This document shows, one piece after another, positions 42,781-52,379 of a DNA stretch of 64,000 nucleotides; position 1 is the stretch's first letter; every line of letters starts with the position of its first letter. The notes below the pieces were generated by a model. It was not told the DNA's origin. It saw nothing but the letters and a program-made list of their open reading frames with translations, and did no database searches. This stretch comes from Fusobacterium necrophorum subsp. necrophorum (lineage in GTDB: Bacteria > Fusobacteriota > Fusobacteriia > Fusobacteriales > Fusobacteriaceae), in assembly GCF_004006635.1 (NCBI RefSeq), contig NZ_CP034842.1:2542001-2606000 (forward strand), given 5' to 3'. The translations under genes were made by a program, and so were the position numbers.

Positions 42781-44565
42781 ATGATTTATGGAAATACCGA
42801 AGGAATTAAAGATTTTACCTTACAACAATTGGAAAAATTATATGAAATAAAATTGAATAAAGGACAACTTATTTCGGAAGAAATTGCCATGTTCTTATCC
42901 GATATCAGTACGAAGCTCAATAAGGAGATCAATCTATGTATCGACAGAAACGGAAACATTACGGAAATTTCGATTGGGGACAGCAGCACTGTCACTCTCC
43001 CTTTCATTCCCGTCTATGAAAAAAAATTATCCGGAAAAAGAATCGTCCACACTCATCCGAATGGAAATCCCAAATTGTCAAGTGTTGATATTTCAGCTCT
43101 TTTAAAATTAAAATTGGATGCCATTCTTGCCATCGGTTGCACGGAAGAAACAATGACCGGAGCAGGATTGGCTCTTTGTTGCTTAGAAGGAGAGTCGCTT
43201 CACTATGAAGAACATCTCTATTCTTCTATCCAAGAATTGGAAGCCTTCCCCTTCCTTGAAACCGTTCAAAAAGTGGAAACGGATTTACGGCGAAGAAATA
43301 TCGTGGAAGATGACAAAGAATATGCTATTTTGGTGGGAATCGATTCCAAAGCCAGTTTGGAAGAATTGGAAGAGCTTGCCCATGCTTGTAATATTGAAGT
43401 ACTGGGTCAATTTTTTCAAAATCGTTCCAAAGCTGACAAAGTTTTGTTTCTAGGAGCGGGAAAAGCAAAGGAACTCTCCCTTTTTCGACAGATAAAACGA
43501 GCCAATTTAATTATCGCAGATGAAGAGCTAAGTGGTCTACAAGTCAAAAATCTGGAAGAAGTCACAGGATGCAAAGTCATTGATCGAACCACTTTAATTC
43601 TTGAAATTTTTGCAAGGCGTGCAAGATCTCGAGAAGCAAAAATTCAGGTGGAGTTGGCACAACTGAAATATCGTAGCAACCGTTTGATCGGATACGGAGT
43701 TACAATGTCGAGACTCGGAGGTGGAGTGGGAAGCAAAGGTCCCGGAGAAAAGAAGTTGGAAATTGATCGGAGACGAATTCGTGAAAATATTTCTTTTCTG
43801 AAAAAGGAATTGGAAAATATCAAAAAAACTCGTTCTCTTCAAAGAGAAAAGAGAGAACATTCCAATATTCCGAAACTTGCTCTTGTTGGATATACCAATG
43901 TCGGAAAGTCCACCCTGCGAAATCTTCTGGCTGCAAACTATACTCCCAACTCTCACGGAAAAGAAGGCGTTTTCGCGGAAAATATGTTATTTGCAACCCT
44001 GGATACCACTACAAGAACAATTCTTTTAGACGACAACACTTTACTTTCCTTGACGGACACCGTCGGGTTTATTCGAAAATTACCGCATGATTTAATCGAA
44101 GCCTTCAAATCTACTTTAGAAGAAGTCATTTTTTCAGATCTTATCTTACATGTCGTAGACGCTTCTTCCGAAGAGGCACTTTCTCAAATGGAAGCTGTCC
44201 ATCAGGTCCTATCGGAATTAAACTGTCAGGACAAAAAGAATATTTTGGTTTTGAATAAATGTGACATGGCGACACCGGAGCAAATTCAGGCAATCCGCGA
44301 ACAATATCCCGACATCACAGCGGTGGAAATCAGTGCGAAAGAACATAAAAATATAGAACTTCTTCTGGAAGAAATTAAAAAAGAATTACCGCAAAATACA
44401 AAAACATGCAGTTATTTGATTCCCTACCATGATAGTTCCATCGTGGCGTATCTTCATAAGACAGCAAAGATTCAAGAAGAAACATATGAAGCGGAAGGGA
44501 CTTTTATCAAGGCGGTTGTCAACATCGAAACGGAAAATCGTTGTAAAAAATACGAAATAGAATGA
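42781..44565 (+). CDS. hflX: GTPase HflX with N-terminal JAMM-motif domain
   Basis: A 594-residue protein, about 170 longer than ordinary HflX. Residues about 195-594 are HflX: ILVGIDSKASLEE, the HflX domain with FLGAGKAKEL and the glycine-rich RLGGGVGSKGPGE, a helical arm, then a GTPase with Walker A VGYTNVGKST near 365-375, DTVGFIRKLPHDLIEAF and NKCDM. HflX splits stalled 70S ribosomes in stress. Residues 1-190 form an extra domain with H90-T-H92-x7-S100-x2-D103, a complete JAMM metal motif, plus Glu candidates at 33-34. Clostridial HflX proteins have, as far as I recall, a similar extension. GGAGG lies before the ATG. Confidence 0.93.
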   Translation: MIYGNTEGIKDFTLQQLEKLYEIKLNKGQLISEEIAMFLSDISTKLNKEINLCIDRNGNITEISIGDSSTVTLPFIPVYEKKLSGKRIVHTHPNGNPKLSSVDISALLKLKLDAILAIGCTEETMTGAGLALCCLEGESLHYEEHLYSSIQELEAFPFLETVQKVETDLRRRNIVEDDKEYAILVGIDSKASLEELEELAHACNIEVLGQFFQNRSKADKVLFLGAGKAKELSLFRQIKRANLIIADEELSGLQVKNLEEVTGCKVIDRTTLILEIFARRARSREAKIQVELAQLKYRSNRLIGYGVTMSRLGGGVGSKGPGEKKLEIDRRRIRENISFLKKELENIKKTRSLQREKREHSNIPKLALVGYTNVGKSTLRNLLAANYTPNSHGKEGVFAENMLFATLDTTTRTILLDDNTLLSLTDTVGFIRKLPHDLIEAFKSTLEEVIFSDLILHVVDASSEEALSQMEAVHQVLSELNCQDKKNILVLNKCDMATPEQIQAIREQYPDITAVEISAKEHKNIELLLEEIKKELPQNTKTCSYLIPYHDSSIVAYLHKTAKIQEETYEAEGTFIKAVVNIETENRCKKYEIE

Positions 44566-44573
44566 GGTGCTTT

Positions 44574-45911
44574 ATGATACATTGGAAAATGGTTCGAGAA
44601 ATTCTCTCCCTGGCTCTTCCTGCTGTGGGAGAAATGACTCTCTATATGATGATTTGGATACTGGATACTATGATGGTTGGAAAGTATGGGGGAAAACTTG
44701 CTGTTTCTTCTGTAGGATTAAGTACCGAAATCATCTATTCTTTTTTTAATATTTTAATTGCTATTGGAATCTCGTCTTCCTTAACTTCTTTAATTTCAAG
44801 AGCTTTAGGAGCCGAAGATTTCAAAAAAGCGGAAAGAATTGCAAATGCGGGATTTAAACTTTCCTTTGCTCTTGCCATTCTCTTTTTTGTTATTTTATTC
44901 TTTGTTCCGAAGCAAATTCTGTTATTAGCCGGAGCTACGGAAGATATGTTGCCCTTTGCAACGGAATATGCAAAAATATCGGCTTTTTCTTTTTTCTTAT
45001 TGACTTTCTCTTCCACGAACAACGGAATGTTTCGAGGAGCGAAAGATACGAAGACTTCTCTTTATGTTGCAGCCCTTATCAATATTGTGAATCTTTCCCT
45101 GGATTATGTTCTAATTTTTGGAAAATTCGGTTTTCCGGAATGGGGAGTACGAGGAGCGGCGATTGCAACGGTTGCGGGAAACGGTGCCGGTTTGCTTTTA
45201 CAATGGACAAGATTGAAAAAACTTCCCTTTCATCTTCACCTGTTTTCCGCTTCTAAAAAAGAAGATTTTTGGGAAGTCATTCGTTTGGCAGTTCCTTCCG
45301 CCTTGCAGGAAGCCAATTTCAGTCTTTCCAAATTGCTGGGAATTACTTTTGTTATGAGCTTGGGAACGGTTGCCTTTGCCGCCAATCAAATTGGAATTGC
45401 CATTGAAGCCGTTTCGTTCATGCCGGGTTGGGGAATTGCCATTGCCAACACTGCCTTGGTCGGACATAGTATTGGAGCAAAAAATGAAAAAAAGGCTCAT
45501 GATTACACCTTTTATTCCACAGCCATCGCTTCTATTCTCATGGGAATGATTGCTCTTGTTTTCTTTTGTTTCCCGGAAGAACTCATTCGTCTCTTCATTC
45601 AAAAGGAAGAAATCGAAGTGATTGCTGCGGGAGCTCTCTGCTTACAAGTCGGAGCCATAGAACAAATTCCCATTGCCTTTGCCATGGTCATCGAGTCCTA
45701 TTTCAAAGGAACGGGAGATGCAAAAACTCCTTTCTATGTATCTTTTGTAATGAATTGGTGTATTCGAGTGCCACTAAGCTGGTATCTCATCTACTACTTA
45801 CAATATCCTATCCATGTTTTCTGGATGATCACAACTTTACAATGGACTTTGGAAGGGCTTGTCATCTATTATCTTTATCATAGACATGGAAAACATATAT
45901 TCTTACGGTAA
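44574..45911 (+). CDS. MATE-family multidrug/cation exporter
   Basis: A 445-residue membrane protein with about 12 helices. The opening ALPAVGEMTLYMMIWILDTMMVG and the mid motif LAVPSALQEANFSLSKLLG repeat the two MatE halves. SSTNNGMFRGAKDTKTSLY and ESYFKGTGDAKTPFY are the paired loops typical of the family. It exports drugs or metabolites by exchange for Na+ or H+. ATG 44574 lies close after GAGGTG; an ATG four codons earlier overlaps the hflX stop. Co-transcribed with hflX. Confidence 0.92.
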   Translation: MIHWKMVREILSLALPAVGEMTLYMMIWILDTMMVGKYGGKLAVSSVGLSTEIIYSFFNILIAIGISSSLTSLISRALGAEDFKKAERIANAGFKLSFALAILFFVILFFVPKQILLLAGATEDMLPFATEYAKISAFSFFLLTFSSTNNGMFRGAKDTKTSLYVAALINIVNLSLDYVLIFGKFGFPEWGVRGAAIATVAGNGAGLLLQWTRLKKLPFHLHLFSASKKEDFWEVIRLAVPSALQEANFSLSKLLGITFVMSLGTVAFAANQIGIAIEAVSFMPGWGIAIANTALVGHSIGAKNEKKAHDYTFYSTAIASILMGMIALVFFCFPEELIRLFIQKEEIEVIAAGALCLQVGAIEQIPIAFAMVIESYFKGTGDAKTPFYVSFVMNWCIRVPLSWYLIYYLQYPIHVFWMITTLQWTLEGLVIYYLYHRHGKHIFLR

Positions 45912-45930
45912 AATTGAAAACAAATAAAGA

Positions 45931-45968
45931 AAGAGCTATCTCAAATATAATATTTTGAGATAGCTCTT
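45931..45968. terminator. Terminator between the MATE and nrdG genes
   Basis: AAGAGCTATCTCAAA (45931-45945) pairs perfectly with TTTGAGATAGCTCTT (45954-45968), a 15-bp stem. The better T run is on the minus strand (after nrdG), but it probably stops both converging units. Confidence 0.75.
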
Positions 45969-46036
45969 CACAGCTTCATATTCCTGTTTTCCATAAAAAT
46001 TTATTTAAAAGTCTCTTCCCCCATGAAGTAAACAAC

Positions 46037-46546
46037 TCATTCTGAAAACAGTATAATGGACTTTTCTTTCAACGAGCTTGCAATATCAATCACTCTTTGA
46101 TTTCGACTTCCTCTCCATTGCAAAGACAAATCTTTTTCCTCTTCTCGAAACCTTCCCTCTACCAAGACATCACAGATTTTCACCAAAGACAAAAGAAAAG
46201 GATTCTCCAAAATCTCTTCCCAAGTGTAACCGGTCCACATCCAAACATCTTTTTCCGGAAACTGCTTTCGAAATTCCGAAATAAAAGCTTTCAGCGGCTC
46301 CACATTCGTCTTATAGGTAGGATCTCCCCCCAATAAAGAAAGTCCTCGCAATAACATTGGATATTTCTTGAAATAGTCAAAAATTTCTTCTTTTTGCTTT
46401 TCCGTAAATCTTTCTCCATATCCGGGATTCCATGTTTCTTTGTTAAAGCAACTGGGACAGGCATGAGAACAACCGCTCACAAAGAGACTTACTCGAATTC
46501 CCGGTCCATTGATCATATCTGAATACTTAATTCCTGAATAGTTCAT
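46037..46546 (-). CDS. nrdG: Anaerobic ribonucleotide-triphosphate reductase activating enzyme NrdG
   Basis: A 169-residue radical SAM enzyme. C26, C30 and C33 (VSGCSHACPSCFN) bind the 4Fe-4S cluster; LSLLGGDPTY is the glycine-rich SAM motif and MWTGYTWEEIL a family mark. It makes the glycyl radical on NrdD. It follows nrdD by 15 bases and ends near a strong terminator. Confidence 0.95.
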   Translation of the reverse strand: MNYSGIKYSDMINGPGIRVSLFVSGCSHACPSCFNKETWNPGYGERFTEKQKEEIFDYFKKYPMLLRGLSLLGGDPTYKTNVEPLKAFISEFRKQFPEKDVWMWTGYTWEEILENPFLLSLVKICDVLVEGRFREEEKDLSLQWRGSRNQRVIDIASSLKEKSIILFSE

Positions 46547-46561
46547 TTTTCCCTCTACATT

Positions 46562-48766
46562 TTATCCGTTGTGTTTTACTCGACTCATAATTTCCTTTTG
46601 TTTTCCTTTGTTAAAAGGTCGGGCATTCGGTTGAGCCAAATAACCACAAACTCTACGAATCACACTCATTTTTTTATTATCATGATTTCCACATTGCGGA
46701 CAGGTAAAACCCTCTTCTGTCGCGGAAAATTCTCCCTTATATCCACACACATAACATTTATCCACAGGCTGATTGATTCCCATATAGTGAATTCCCACTG
46801 ACTTCGCATAACGCAAAATCGCCGGAATTGCCTCAATATTTTTTTGTAGGGAATCCGTTTCAATGTAACTGATATGTCCTCCCTTTGAATATTGATGCCC
46901 CAAAGCTTCCAAACGCAATTTTTCAAATTGATCCATTTTCAATCTGGAAGAAACGTGGAAAGAATTGTCGTAGTATCCTTTGTCCGTAATTCCCGGAATA
47001 TCCCCAAATTCTTTTTGATCCATCTTTGCAAAACGGTCACACAAGGACTCTGACGGAGTTCCATACATGGCAAATCCCAAACCTGTTTCCGCCTTAAATT
47101 GTTCCAACTTATCGGCAATATATTTTAAAATAGCAAATGATTTCTTGTATACTTCCTCATCCTGTGCGAAATCTTTTCCATACAACAACTGAGACACTTC
47201 TGATAAACCGATGTATCCGATAGAGACCGTCGCATAGCCTCCCCAAATCAAATCTGCAATCGTTTCTTTTTCTTCTTTTTCTGCCAATGCTCCATACATC
47301 CATAAGATAGGGGCAATATCTGCCGTCGTCTTTTCCAGATATTTTGCCCTGAAGATGCAATTTTCTTTACAAATTTCCAAAATTCTATCCAATTCCTGAT
47401 AAAATCCTTTTTCATCTCCCGGATTCTTAATCGCCATTCGAGGTAAATTCATACTGGTTGCTCCAAAATTAAAACGTCCTGCATAAATTTCCTTTCCTTC
47501 CCCATTTTTCCAAGGAGATAGGAAGGCTCTACATCCCATCGGATAAACCACTGTTCCTTGTTCCCATTGTTCTTGAGTAATAAATAAAATATCAGGGTAT
47601 ATCGATTTGGTCATACATTCAAAAGCCAGTTGTGCAATGTCCCAGTTTGGAGAATCCGGATTTAAATTTAACTTTTCCGTCATAGCATAGGCAATTTTTG
47701 GAAAAATTGCTGTTTCCTTATTTTTTCCAAAGCCGTCCATTCTGGTTTTAAAGACATACTTTTGTACCAATCTTCCTTCCCAGGAAGTTTCCGTTCCAAT
47801 TCCTATTGTTGTAAAAGGTGTCTGTCCATTCACTGTAGACAAGGAGTTGATTTCATATTCCAAACCTTGCATTGCCTGCTTCACGGACTCTTCTGTTAAA
47901 TCAGTAGCATAACGATAGGCTTTGGGATATTTTTCCTTTAATTCCTGATTGTCGTAAATAATTCCGGCTCTTCCATAAGAATTCAATATTTCTTCTATCT
48001 TCTCATCATTTAGATTTTCTATATAGTACAATCCCTTTTTAAAGTGCTTATAAAAACTTTTTTGAATATATGGCACTAAAGCTCTGTCCAAATAAGGAAT
48101 GGAACATCCTCCGTAGGTATTGGACGATACGGAAGCAATGATTTGAATGATATGTCCCACAGCAACATCCACAGAATTCGGCTCCAACATTTTGGCATTT
48201 CCAATATTGCAACCACCTTTTAACATTCTTTCAATGTTTACCAATTCACAATTGGTTTCTCGAAATAATAAATAATCCAAGTCATGCAGATGAATTTCTC
48301 CTTTAATATGAGCCTCTTTGATATGTCTTGGAACGATCTTATTCAAGTAATAATCTCTGGAGGAAATTCCTGCTAATAAATCTCTTTGCACAGAAATGGT
48401 CTTTGCATCCTTATTGGCATTTTCTATCAATAGGCTTTCATTGGAAGCATCCACCAATTCTCCGATTTGCTTATAAATACTTTTTTCTTTATTTCGAATT
48501 TCTGTCTTTAAGGTTCGATAACTTTGATATGCCATAGCAATATCTTTTTCAGAAGAAGCCATCAATTTTTTGACCACCAAATCTTGAATTTCTTCCACAC
48601 TCATAATCTTATTTTCTAAATTTTCTATCTGATGAGCAATTTTGGAAATCAATTCTTCCGGGATTGCCCTAGAGTGTTGTTTAAAAGCCATAGAAATTGC
48701 ATTTACAATTCTCCGAGCATCAAAATCAATTACAGTCCCATCTCTCTTAATTACTTTTTTTACCAC
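46562..48766 (-). CDS. nrdD: Anaerobic ribonucleoside-triphosphate reductase NrdD
   Basis: A 734-residue class III ribonucleotide reductase. It starts with an ATP-cone (residues about 3-90, VIKRDGTVIDFDARRIV), the allosteric site. The zinc site is CYVCGYKGEF with CPQCGN about 20 residues later, and the glycyl radical loop is RRVCGYLAQPNARPFN (Gly near 707). It reduces NTPs to dNTPs, probably with formate, and works only without oxygen. Promoter and paired NrdR-like boxes lie upstream, so NrdR repression is expected. Confidence 0.97.
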   Translation of the reverse strand: MVKKVIKRDGTVIDFDARRIVNAISMAFKQHSRAIPEELISKIAHQIENLENKIMSVEEIQDLVVKKLMASSEKDIAMAYQSYRTLKTEIRNKEKSIYKQIGELVDASNESLLIENANKDAKTISVQRDLLAGISSRDYYLNKIVPRHIKEAHIKGEIHLHDLDYLLFRETNCELVNIERMLKGGCNIGNAKMLEPNSVDVAVGHIIQIIASVSSNTYGGCSIPYLDRALVPYIQKSFYKHFKKGLYYIENLNDEKIEEILNSYGRAGIIYDNQELKEKYPKAYRYATDLTEESVKQAMQGLEYEINSLSTVNGQTPFTTIGIGTETSWEGRLVQKYVFKTRMDGFGKNKETAIFPKIAYAMTEKLNLNPDSPNWDIAQLAFECMTKSIYPDILFITQEQWEQGTVVYPMGCRAFLSPWKNGEGKEIYAGRFNFGATSMNLPRMAIKNPGDEKGFYQELDRILEICKENCIFRAKYLEKTTADIAPILWMYGALAEKEEKETIADLIWGGYATVSIGYIGLSEVSQLLYGKDFAQDEEVYKKSFAILKYIADKLEQFKAETGLGFAMYGTPSESLCDRFAKMDQKEFGDIPGITDKGYYDNSFHVSSRLKMDQFEKLRLEALGHQYSKGGHISYIETDSLQKNIEAIPAILRYAKSVGIHYMGINQPVDKCYVCGYKGEFSATEEGFTCPQCGNHDNKKMSVIRRVCGYLAQPNARPFNKGKQKEIMSRVKHNG

Positions 48767-48804
48767 AAAAATCTCTCCTTTCTCTCAAACTTTTATCTTC
48801 TAAA

Positions 48805-48833
48805 ATTATACTACAACTTTTAGAAAAATACAA
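48805..48833 (-). promoter_or_regulatory. nrdD-nrdG promoter
   Basis: On the minus strand TTGTAT (48828-48833), 17 bases, TATAAT (48805-48810). The proximal NrdR-like palindrome covers the -35. Confidence 0.75.
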
Positions 48834-48874
48834 TATCTTGTTTTCGTACTCTTATTTTTTACAATATATTGTGT
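48828..48874 (-). promoter_or_regulatory. Pair of NrdR-box-like palindromes
   Basis: Two 16-base sites, 48859-48874 (core ACAATATATTGT at 48861-48872) and 48828-48843 (core ACAATATCTTGT at 48830-48841). Against a palindromic NrdR consensus recalled as ACACAATATATTGTGT they match at 14 and 13 positions. Their centres are 31 bases apart, three helical turns, as known for NrdR operators. The proximal box overlaps the -35. Confidence 0.7.
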
Positions 48875-48884
48875 TTTTACAAAT

Positions 48885-48917
48885 AAAAAGAGCTTGAAGA
48901 AAAATTCTTCAAGCTCT
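48885..48917 (-). terminator. Terminator after fba
   Basis: AGAGCTTGAAGAA (48889-48901) pairs with TTCTTCAAGCTCT (48905-48917), a perfect 13-bp stem with a 3-base loop; TTTTTATTT follows on the minus strand. It lies 28 bases past the fba stop. Confidence 0.88.
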
Positions 48918-48944
48918 GCTGTTCTCATTTTAAAAAAAACGTTT

Positions 48945-49934
48945 TTATTTGGTTCCTTTTACATAAGCTCCTTCTGAACCAAATACATCTTGTACTTTTG
49001 TCTTATAGTACTCTTTCATTTCTTTCTGCCCTGCTCCCAAGTATTTTCTTGGATCAAACTCTTTCGGATTGGTTCCCAATACTTGTCTTACTCCAGCAGT
49101 AAATGCTAATCTTCCATCCGTATCTACATTGATTTTAGCAACGGTAGATTTCGTAGCACCTCTAAGTTCGGAATCCGGAATTCCAATTGCATCTTTCATC
49201 TCTCCACCGAATTCTTTAATCATATCAACGTATTTTTTAGGCACTGCTGAAGATCCATGCAATACAATAGGAAAGCTTCCCAATTTTTCCGCCACGGCAT
49301 CCAAGATATCCAATCGTAATTTCGGATCTTCTCCCGGCTTAAATTTATGAGCCCCATGAGAAGTTCCAATCGCAATTGCCAAAGAATCCACTCCGGTTCT
49401 TCCCACAAAATCAATCACTTCTTCCGGATTGGTATACTTGTGTTCTTCTGCATGAACATCATCTTCAATTCCTGCTAGCACTCCTAATTCCGCCTCTACA
49501 CTGACATATTCTCCTGCATTTTTATGAGCATAGTCCACGACCTCTTTTGTCACTCGAATATTTTCTTCGTAATCATAGTGAGAAGCATCAATCATGACAG
49601 AAGAAAATCCTGCTGCAATACATTTTTTTACCGTTTCCAAATCTGCTCCATGATCTAAGTGTAGTGCTATCGGAATATCAGAGCCCATATTTCTTGCTCT
49701 ATCTACTGCTGCTTTCGCCATCAATGGTGCAACATCATAGCCCATATATTTAATAGCCCCTGCAGAACATTGTAAAATAACAGGCGAACCCATTTCTGCA
49801 CAAGCTTCTACAATCGCCAAAACCATTTCCATATTGTTAAAGTTAAACGCAGGCACTGCATATCCTTCTTTATTTGCTTTTGCAAACATTTCTCTCGTAT
49901 TTGATAACCCTAATTCTCGATACGTGTATCCCAT
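48945..49934 (-). CDS. fba: Class II fructose-1,6-bisphosphate aldolase
   Basis: A 329-residue zinc-dependent aldolase with LHLDHGADLETV (catalytic Asp and zinc His), SVMIDASHYDYEEN, EAELGVLAGIEDD, AIGTSHGAHKF and VLHGSSAVP. It splits fructose 1,6-bisphosphate in glycolysis. The 50-residue tail and the length of 329 fit the longer class IIB group. GGAGG lies before ATG 49934. It is the last gene after serS and the small membrane protein, with a strong terminator. Confidence 0.95.
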   Translation of the reverse strand: MGYTYRELGLSNTREMFAKANKEGYAVPAFNFNNMEMVLAIVEACAEMGSPVILQCSAGAIKYMGYDVAPLMAKAAVDRARNMGSDIPIALHLDHGADLETVKKCIAAGFSSVMIDASHYDYEENIRVTKEVVDYAHKNAGEYVSVEAELGVLAGIEDDVHAEEHKYTNPEEVIDFVGRTGVDSLAIAIGTSHGAHKFKPGEDPKLRLDILDAVAEKLGSFPIVLHGSSAVPKKYVDMIKEFGGEMKDAIGIPDSELRGATKSTVAKINVDTDGRLAFTAGVRQVLGTNPKEFDPRKYLGAGQKEMKEYYKTKVQDVFGSEGAYVKGTK

Positions 49935-49949
49935 CTTTTCCTCCTTAAA

Positions 49950-50438
49950 TTATTGCTGTTTTTCTTGTACTTTTTTCAAAATATACCTAAAAAACCATTT
50001 TATTTTCATTTTCTTACGAAAAAGAACAAACACCTGCGGAACAAACTCAATCACAGTTTCTACTATTTCCTGGTATCTTGCAAAACGTCCGTGAAATATT
50101 TTTTGTTCTGCCACGAGCCAAGACAACAAAATTAAATTGAGTATCCGTAAAAAATTTCCTAAAAATTGTTGAATTCCTTCTAAGGTGATATAAAAACCAA
50201 AAACTCGTAACAATACTCTTCCTTCTTGATGATAGTAAAGTTGTATCAGAAATGTAGAAAGATAAAAGAAACATAAAATCCAAATTCTTTTCAACTGTTC
50301 TTTGAATTTCGAATTATATCCTATATTCCAACATAGTAAAAACAAGAAAGGCAGACATAAAATTCTCCAATCTTGAAAAAACAAATTTATTGCAAATATT
50401 ACGAAAAATAATAGCAAGTAAATTTTATTTTTTAACAA
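49950..50438 (-). CDS. Small integral membrane protein, unrecognised (faint EcfT/CbiQ resemblance)
   Basis: A 162-residue protein with about four hydrophobic helices (residues 5-42 as two, 52-68, 90-110) and a basic C-terminal tail ([19 protein letters not shown]). The part [19 protein letters not shown] with a later charged helix recalls the coupling region of EcfT-type transporter proteins, but it is too short and no ECF ATPase is near. TTG 50438 is 8 bases after GGAGG, both lying within the last codons of serS (14-base overlap). Confidence 0.6.
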   Translation of the reverse strand: MLKNKIYLLLFFVIFAINLFFQDWRILCLPFLFLLCWNIGYNSKFKEQLKRIWILCFFYLSTFLIQLYYHQEGRVLLRVFGFYITLEGIQQFLGNFLRILNLILLSWLVAEQKIFHGRFARYQEIVETVIEFVPQVFVLFRKKMKIKWFFRYILKKVQEKQQ

Positions 50439-51699
50439 CTTCCATTCCTCCCATATATGGTACCAATGCTTTCGGAATTAAGAAACTTCCGTCTTCCTGT
50501 TGATAATTCTCCATAATCGCGACTAAAGTTCTTCCCACCGCTAATCCGGAACCGTTTAGAGTATGGCAGAATTCACTCTTGTTTTCTCCTTGAGGTCTAT
50601 ATTTCAAGCCCATTCTTCTCGCTTGGAAATCTTCGCAGTTGGAACAAGAAGAAATTTCTCGATATTTATTTTGTGACGGCAACCATACTTCCAAATCATA
50701 AGTTTTTGCCGCACTGAATCCAATATCTCCTGAACAAAGTGCGATGACTCGATATGGAAGCTCCAATTTTTGCAAAATTGCCTCCGCATTGTTCACCATT
50801 TTTTCCAATTCTTCATATGATGTTTTGTTGTCGGTAATTTTTACCATTTCCACCTTATTGAATTGGTGAACTCGAATTAAACCCTTTACATCTTTTCCGT
50901 AAGAACCTGCTTCTCTTCGAAAACAAGGAGAATATGCAGTATAGTACTTAGGAAGTTCCGCTTGCTCCAAAATTTCTTTTCTATGAATATTGGTCATCGA
51001 AATTTCGGAAGTGGAAATCAGATACATATTATCCTCTGTTGTTTTATACATGTCTTCTTCAAATTTTGGAAGCTGTCCTGTCCCTTCACATACCTCAGCT
51101 TTTACCATAAAAGGTGTTAAATGTTCCGTATATCCATGTTCTGTTGTGTGTGTATCCAACATGAAACTGATTAGAGCTCTTTCCAATCTTGCAGCGACTC
51201 CACGATATAATACAAATCTCGATCCTGAAAGTTTTGCCCCTCTTTCAAAATCTAAAATTCCTAAGTCCTCTCCAATTTCCCAATGTGGCTTTGGCGGGAA
51301 AGAAAATTCTCTCGGTGTTCCCCATTTTCGAATTTCCACATTTTCTTCCTCATCTTTTCCAATGGGAGTTGTTTCATGGTACATATTCGGAATAATCATT
51401 AAAATATGATTTACTTTTTCTTCCACTTCCGCTAACTTTGCATCCAATTCTTTAATTTTTGCAGAAGTAATCCCCATTTCTTTGATAACTTCCGAAGCAT
51501 CTTTTCCTTCCTTTTTGAATTGAGCAATCTTTGCAGATTCCGTGTTTCTTTCTCTCTTCAGAGCTTCTACTTCTGATAAAATTTCTCTTCTTTCCGCATC
51601 TAAACGATCAAATTCTGATAAATCTAAAGAATTATTTCTATTTTTCAACATCTCCTGTACTTTTTCTCTGTTTTCTCGAATAAATCTAGCTTCTAACAT
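50425..51699 (-). CDS. serS: Seryl-tRNA synthetase
   Basis: A 424-residue class II synthetase. Residues about 27-100 form the long coiled-coil arm that recognises the tRNA-Ser variable arm. Motif 2 is [19 protein letters not shown] and motif 3 [24 protein letters not shown] marks the serine pocket. It is translated after the DUF2344 gene with a 7-base overlap. No T-box leader is seen upstream. Confidence 0.97.
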   Translation of the reverse strand: MLEARFIRENREKVQEMLKNRNNSLDLSEFDRLDAERREILSEVEALKRERNTESAKIAQFKKEGKDASEVIKEMGITSAKIKELDAKLAEVEEKVNHILMIIPNMYHETTPIGKDEEENVEIRKWGTPREFSFPPKPHWEIGEDLGILDFERGAKLSGSRFVLYRGVAARLERALISFMLDTHTTEHGYTEHLTPFMVKAEVCEGTGQLPKFEEDMYKTTEDNMYLISTSEISMTNIHRKEILEQAELPKYYTAYSPCFRREAGSYGKDVKGLIRVHQFNKVEMVKITDNKTSYEELEKMVNNAEAILQKLELPYRVIALCSGDIGFSAAKTYDLEVWLPSQNKYREISSCSNCEDFQARRMGLKYRPQGENKSEFCHTLNGSGLAVGRTLVAIMENYQQEDGSFLIPKALVPYMGGMEVVKK

Positions 51700-52307
51700 A
51701 GTCCTTCCCCCTTATCTTCGGCTTTTTCATATCCTAATCGTTTGATCCTCACCTCTTGTTGTCTTATGTTCGCCAATTCTAAATAAGCATTCGGTGAGAT
51801 ATTGATACTGCTTAATGTAATACAATTTTCCGTTCTCTTCCATGAAACAATTCTTTGTTTCAGTTCTCGAGTTACTGTTTTTCCTTTTTTTTCTCGAACT
51901 TCTATAATTTCCTCTTGTTGTAATAATGCCTCCAAGCGGTCTACTACGCTACACGAGCCTTCTACAGAATATCTGGTATACGGATATTCTTCCACGATAT
52001 TTCCTTTTCCTTCTAAATTTTCCACTTCCTGTACCCGAAATCCTAACACTTGAGCAGAATTTAAACGCCTCAGCACTTCCGCATTGCTTAAATCCTCTTC
52101 CAATTCAATGTCCATAATCTCTCCAAAAGCTTCCGTTCCCAGAGAAATCGGATTTCCGAAAGACATTTTGGGCCTTGGATGAAAACCGTTACTATATTTG
52201 ATAGGAAGATTTGTTTTTTTAAACAATCTTTCTAAGAAACGTATCAAGTCCAAATGGGAAATAAATCGCATATCCTCATATTTATCAAAATATACTCTTT
52301 TTTTCAT
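51693..52307 (-). CDS. DUF2344 / TIGR03936 radical-SAM-associated protein
   Basis: A 204-residue protein with the family core [46 protein letters not shown] and [16 protein letters not shown]. This domain normally follows or is fused to a large B12-type radical SAM protein of unknown function; here it is alone beside serS. ATG 52307 is chosen, 9 bases after AAGGA; ATG 52313 would be only 3 bases from it. Role unknown, perhaps tRNA- or rRNA-related. Confidence 0.85.
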   Translation of the reverse strand: MKKRVYFDKYEDMRFISHLDLIRFLERLFKKTNLPIKYSNGFHPRPKMSFGNPISLGTEAFGEIMDIELEEDLSNAEVLRRLNSAQVLGFRVQEVENLEGKGNIVEEYPYTRYSVEGSCSVVDRLEALLQQEEIIEVREKKGKTVTRELKQRIVSWKRTENCITLSSINISPNAYLELANIRQQEVRIKRLGYEKAEDKGEGLC

Positions 52308-52342
52308 ACTCATCTTTCCTTATATATCAATCGTTAGAGTAT

Positions 52343-52371
52343 ATTGTACCACATTATGTTTCTCCATTCAA
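52343..52371 (-). promoter_or_regulatory. Promoter of DUF2344-serS-fba unit
   Basis: On the minus strand TTGAAT (52366-52371), 17 bases, TACAAT (52343-52348). It begins 9 bases inside the gap after the lpxD stop; I see no terminator between, so lpxD transcripts may read through. Confidence 0.65.
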
Positions 52372-52379
52372 TTATAAAA

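Noticed and set aside
52314-52379. T-box or other leader before the serS unit
   Set aside because: The gap is only 66 bases and filled by a promoter; no T-box stem or specifier pattern.
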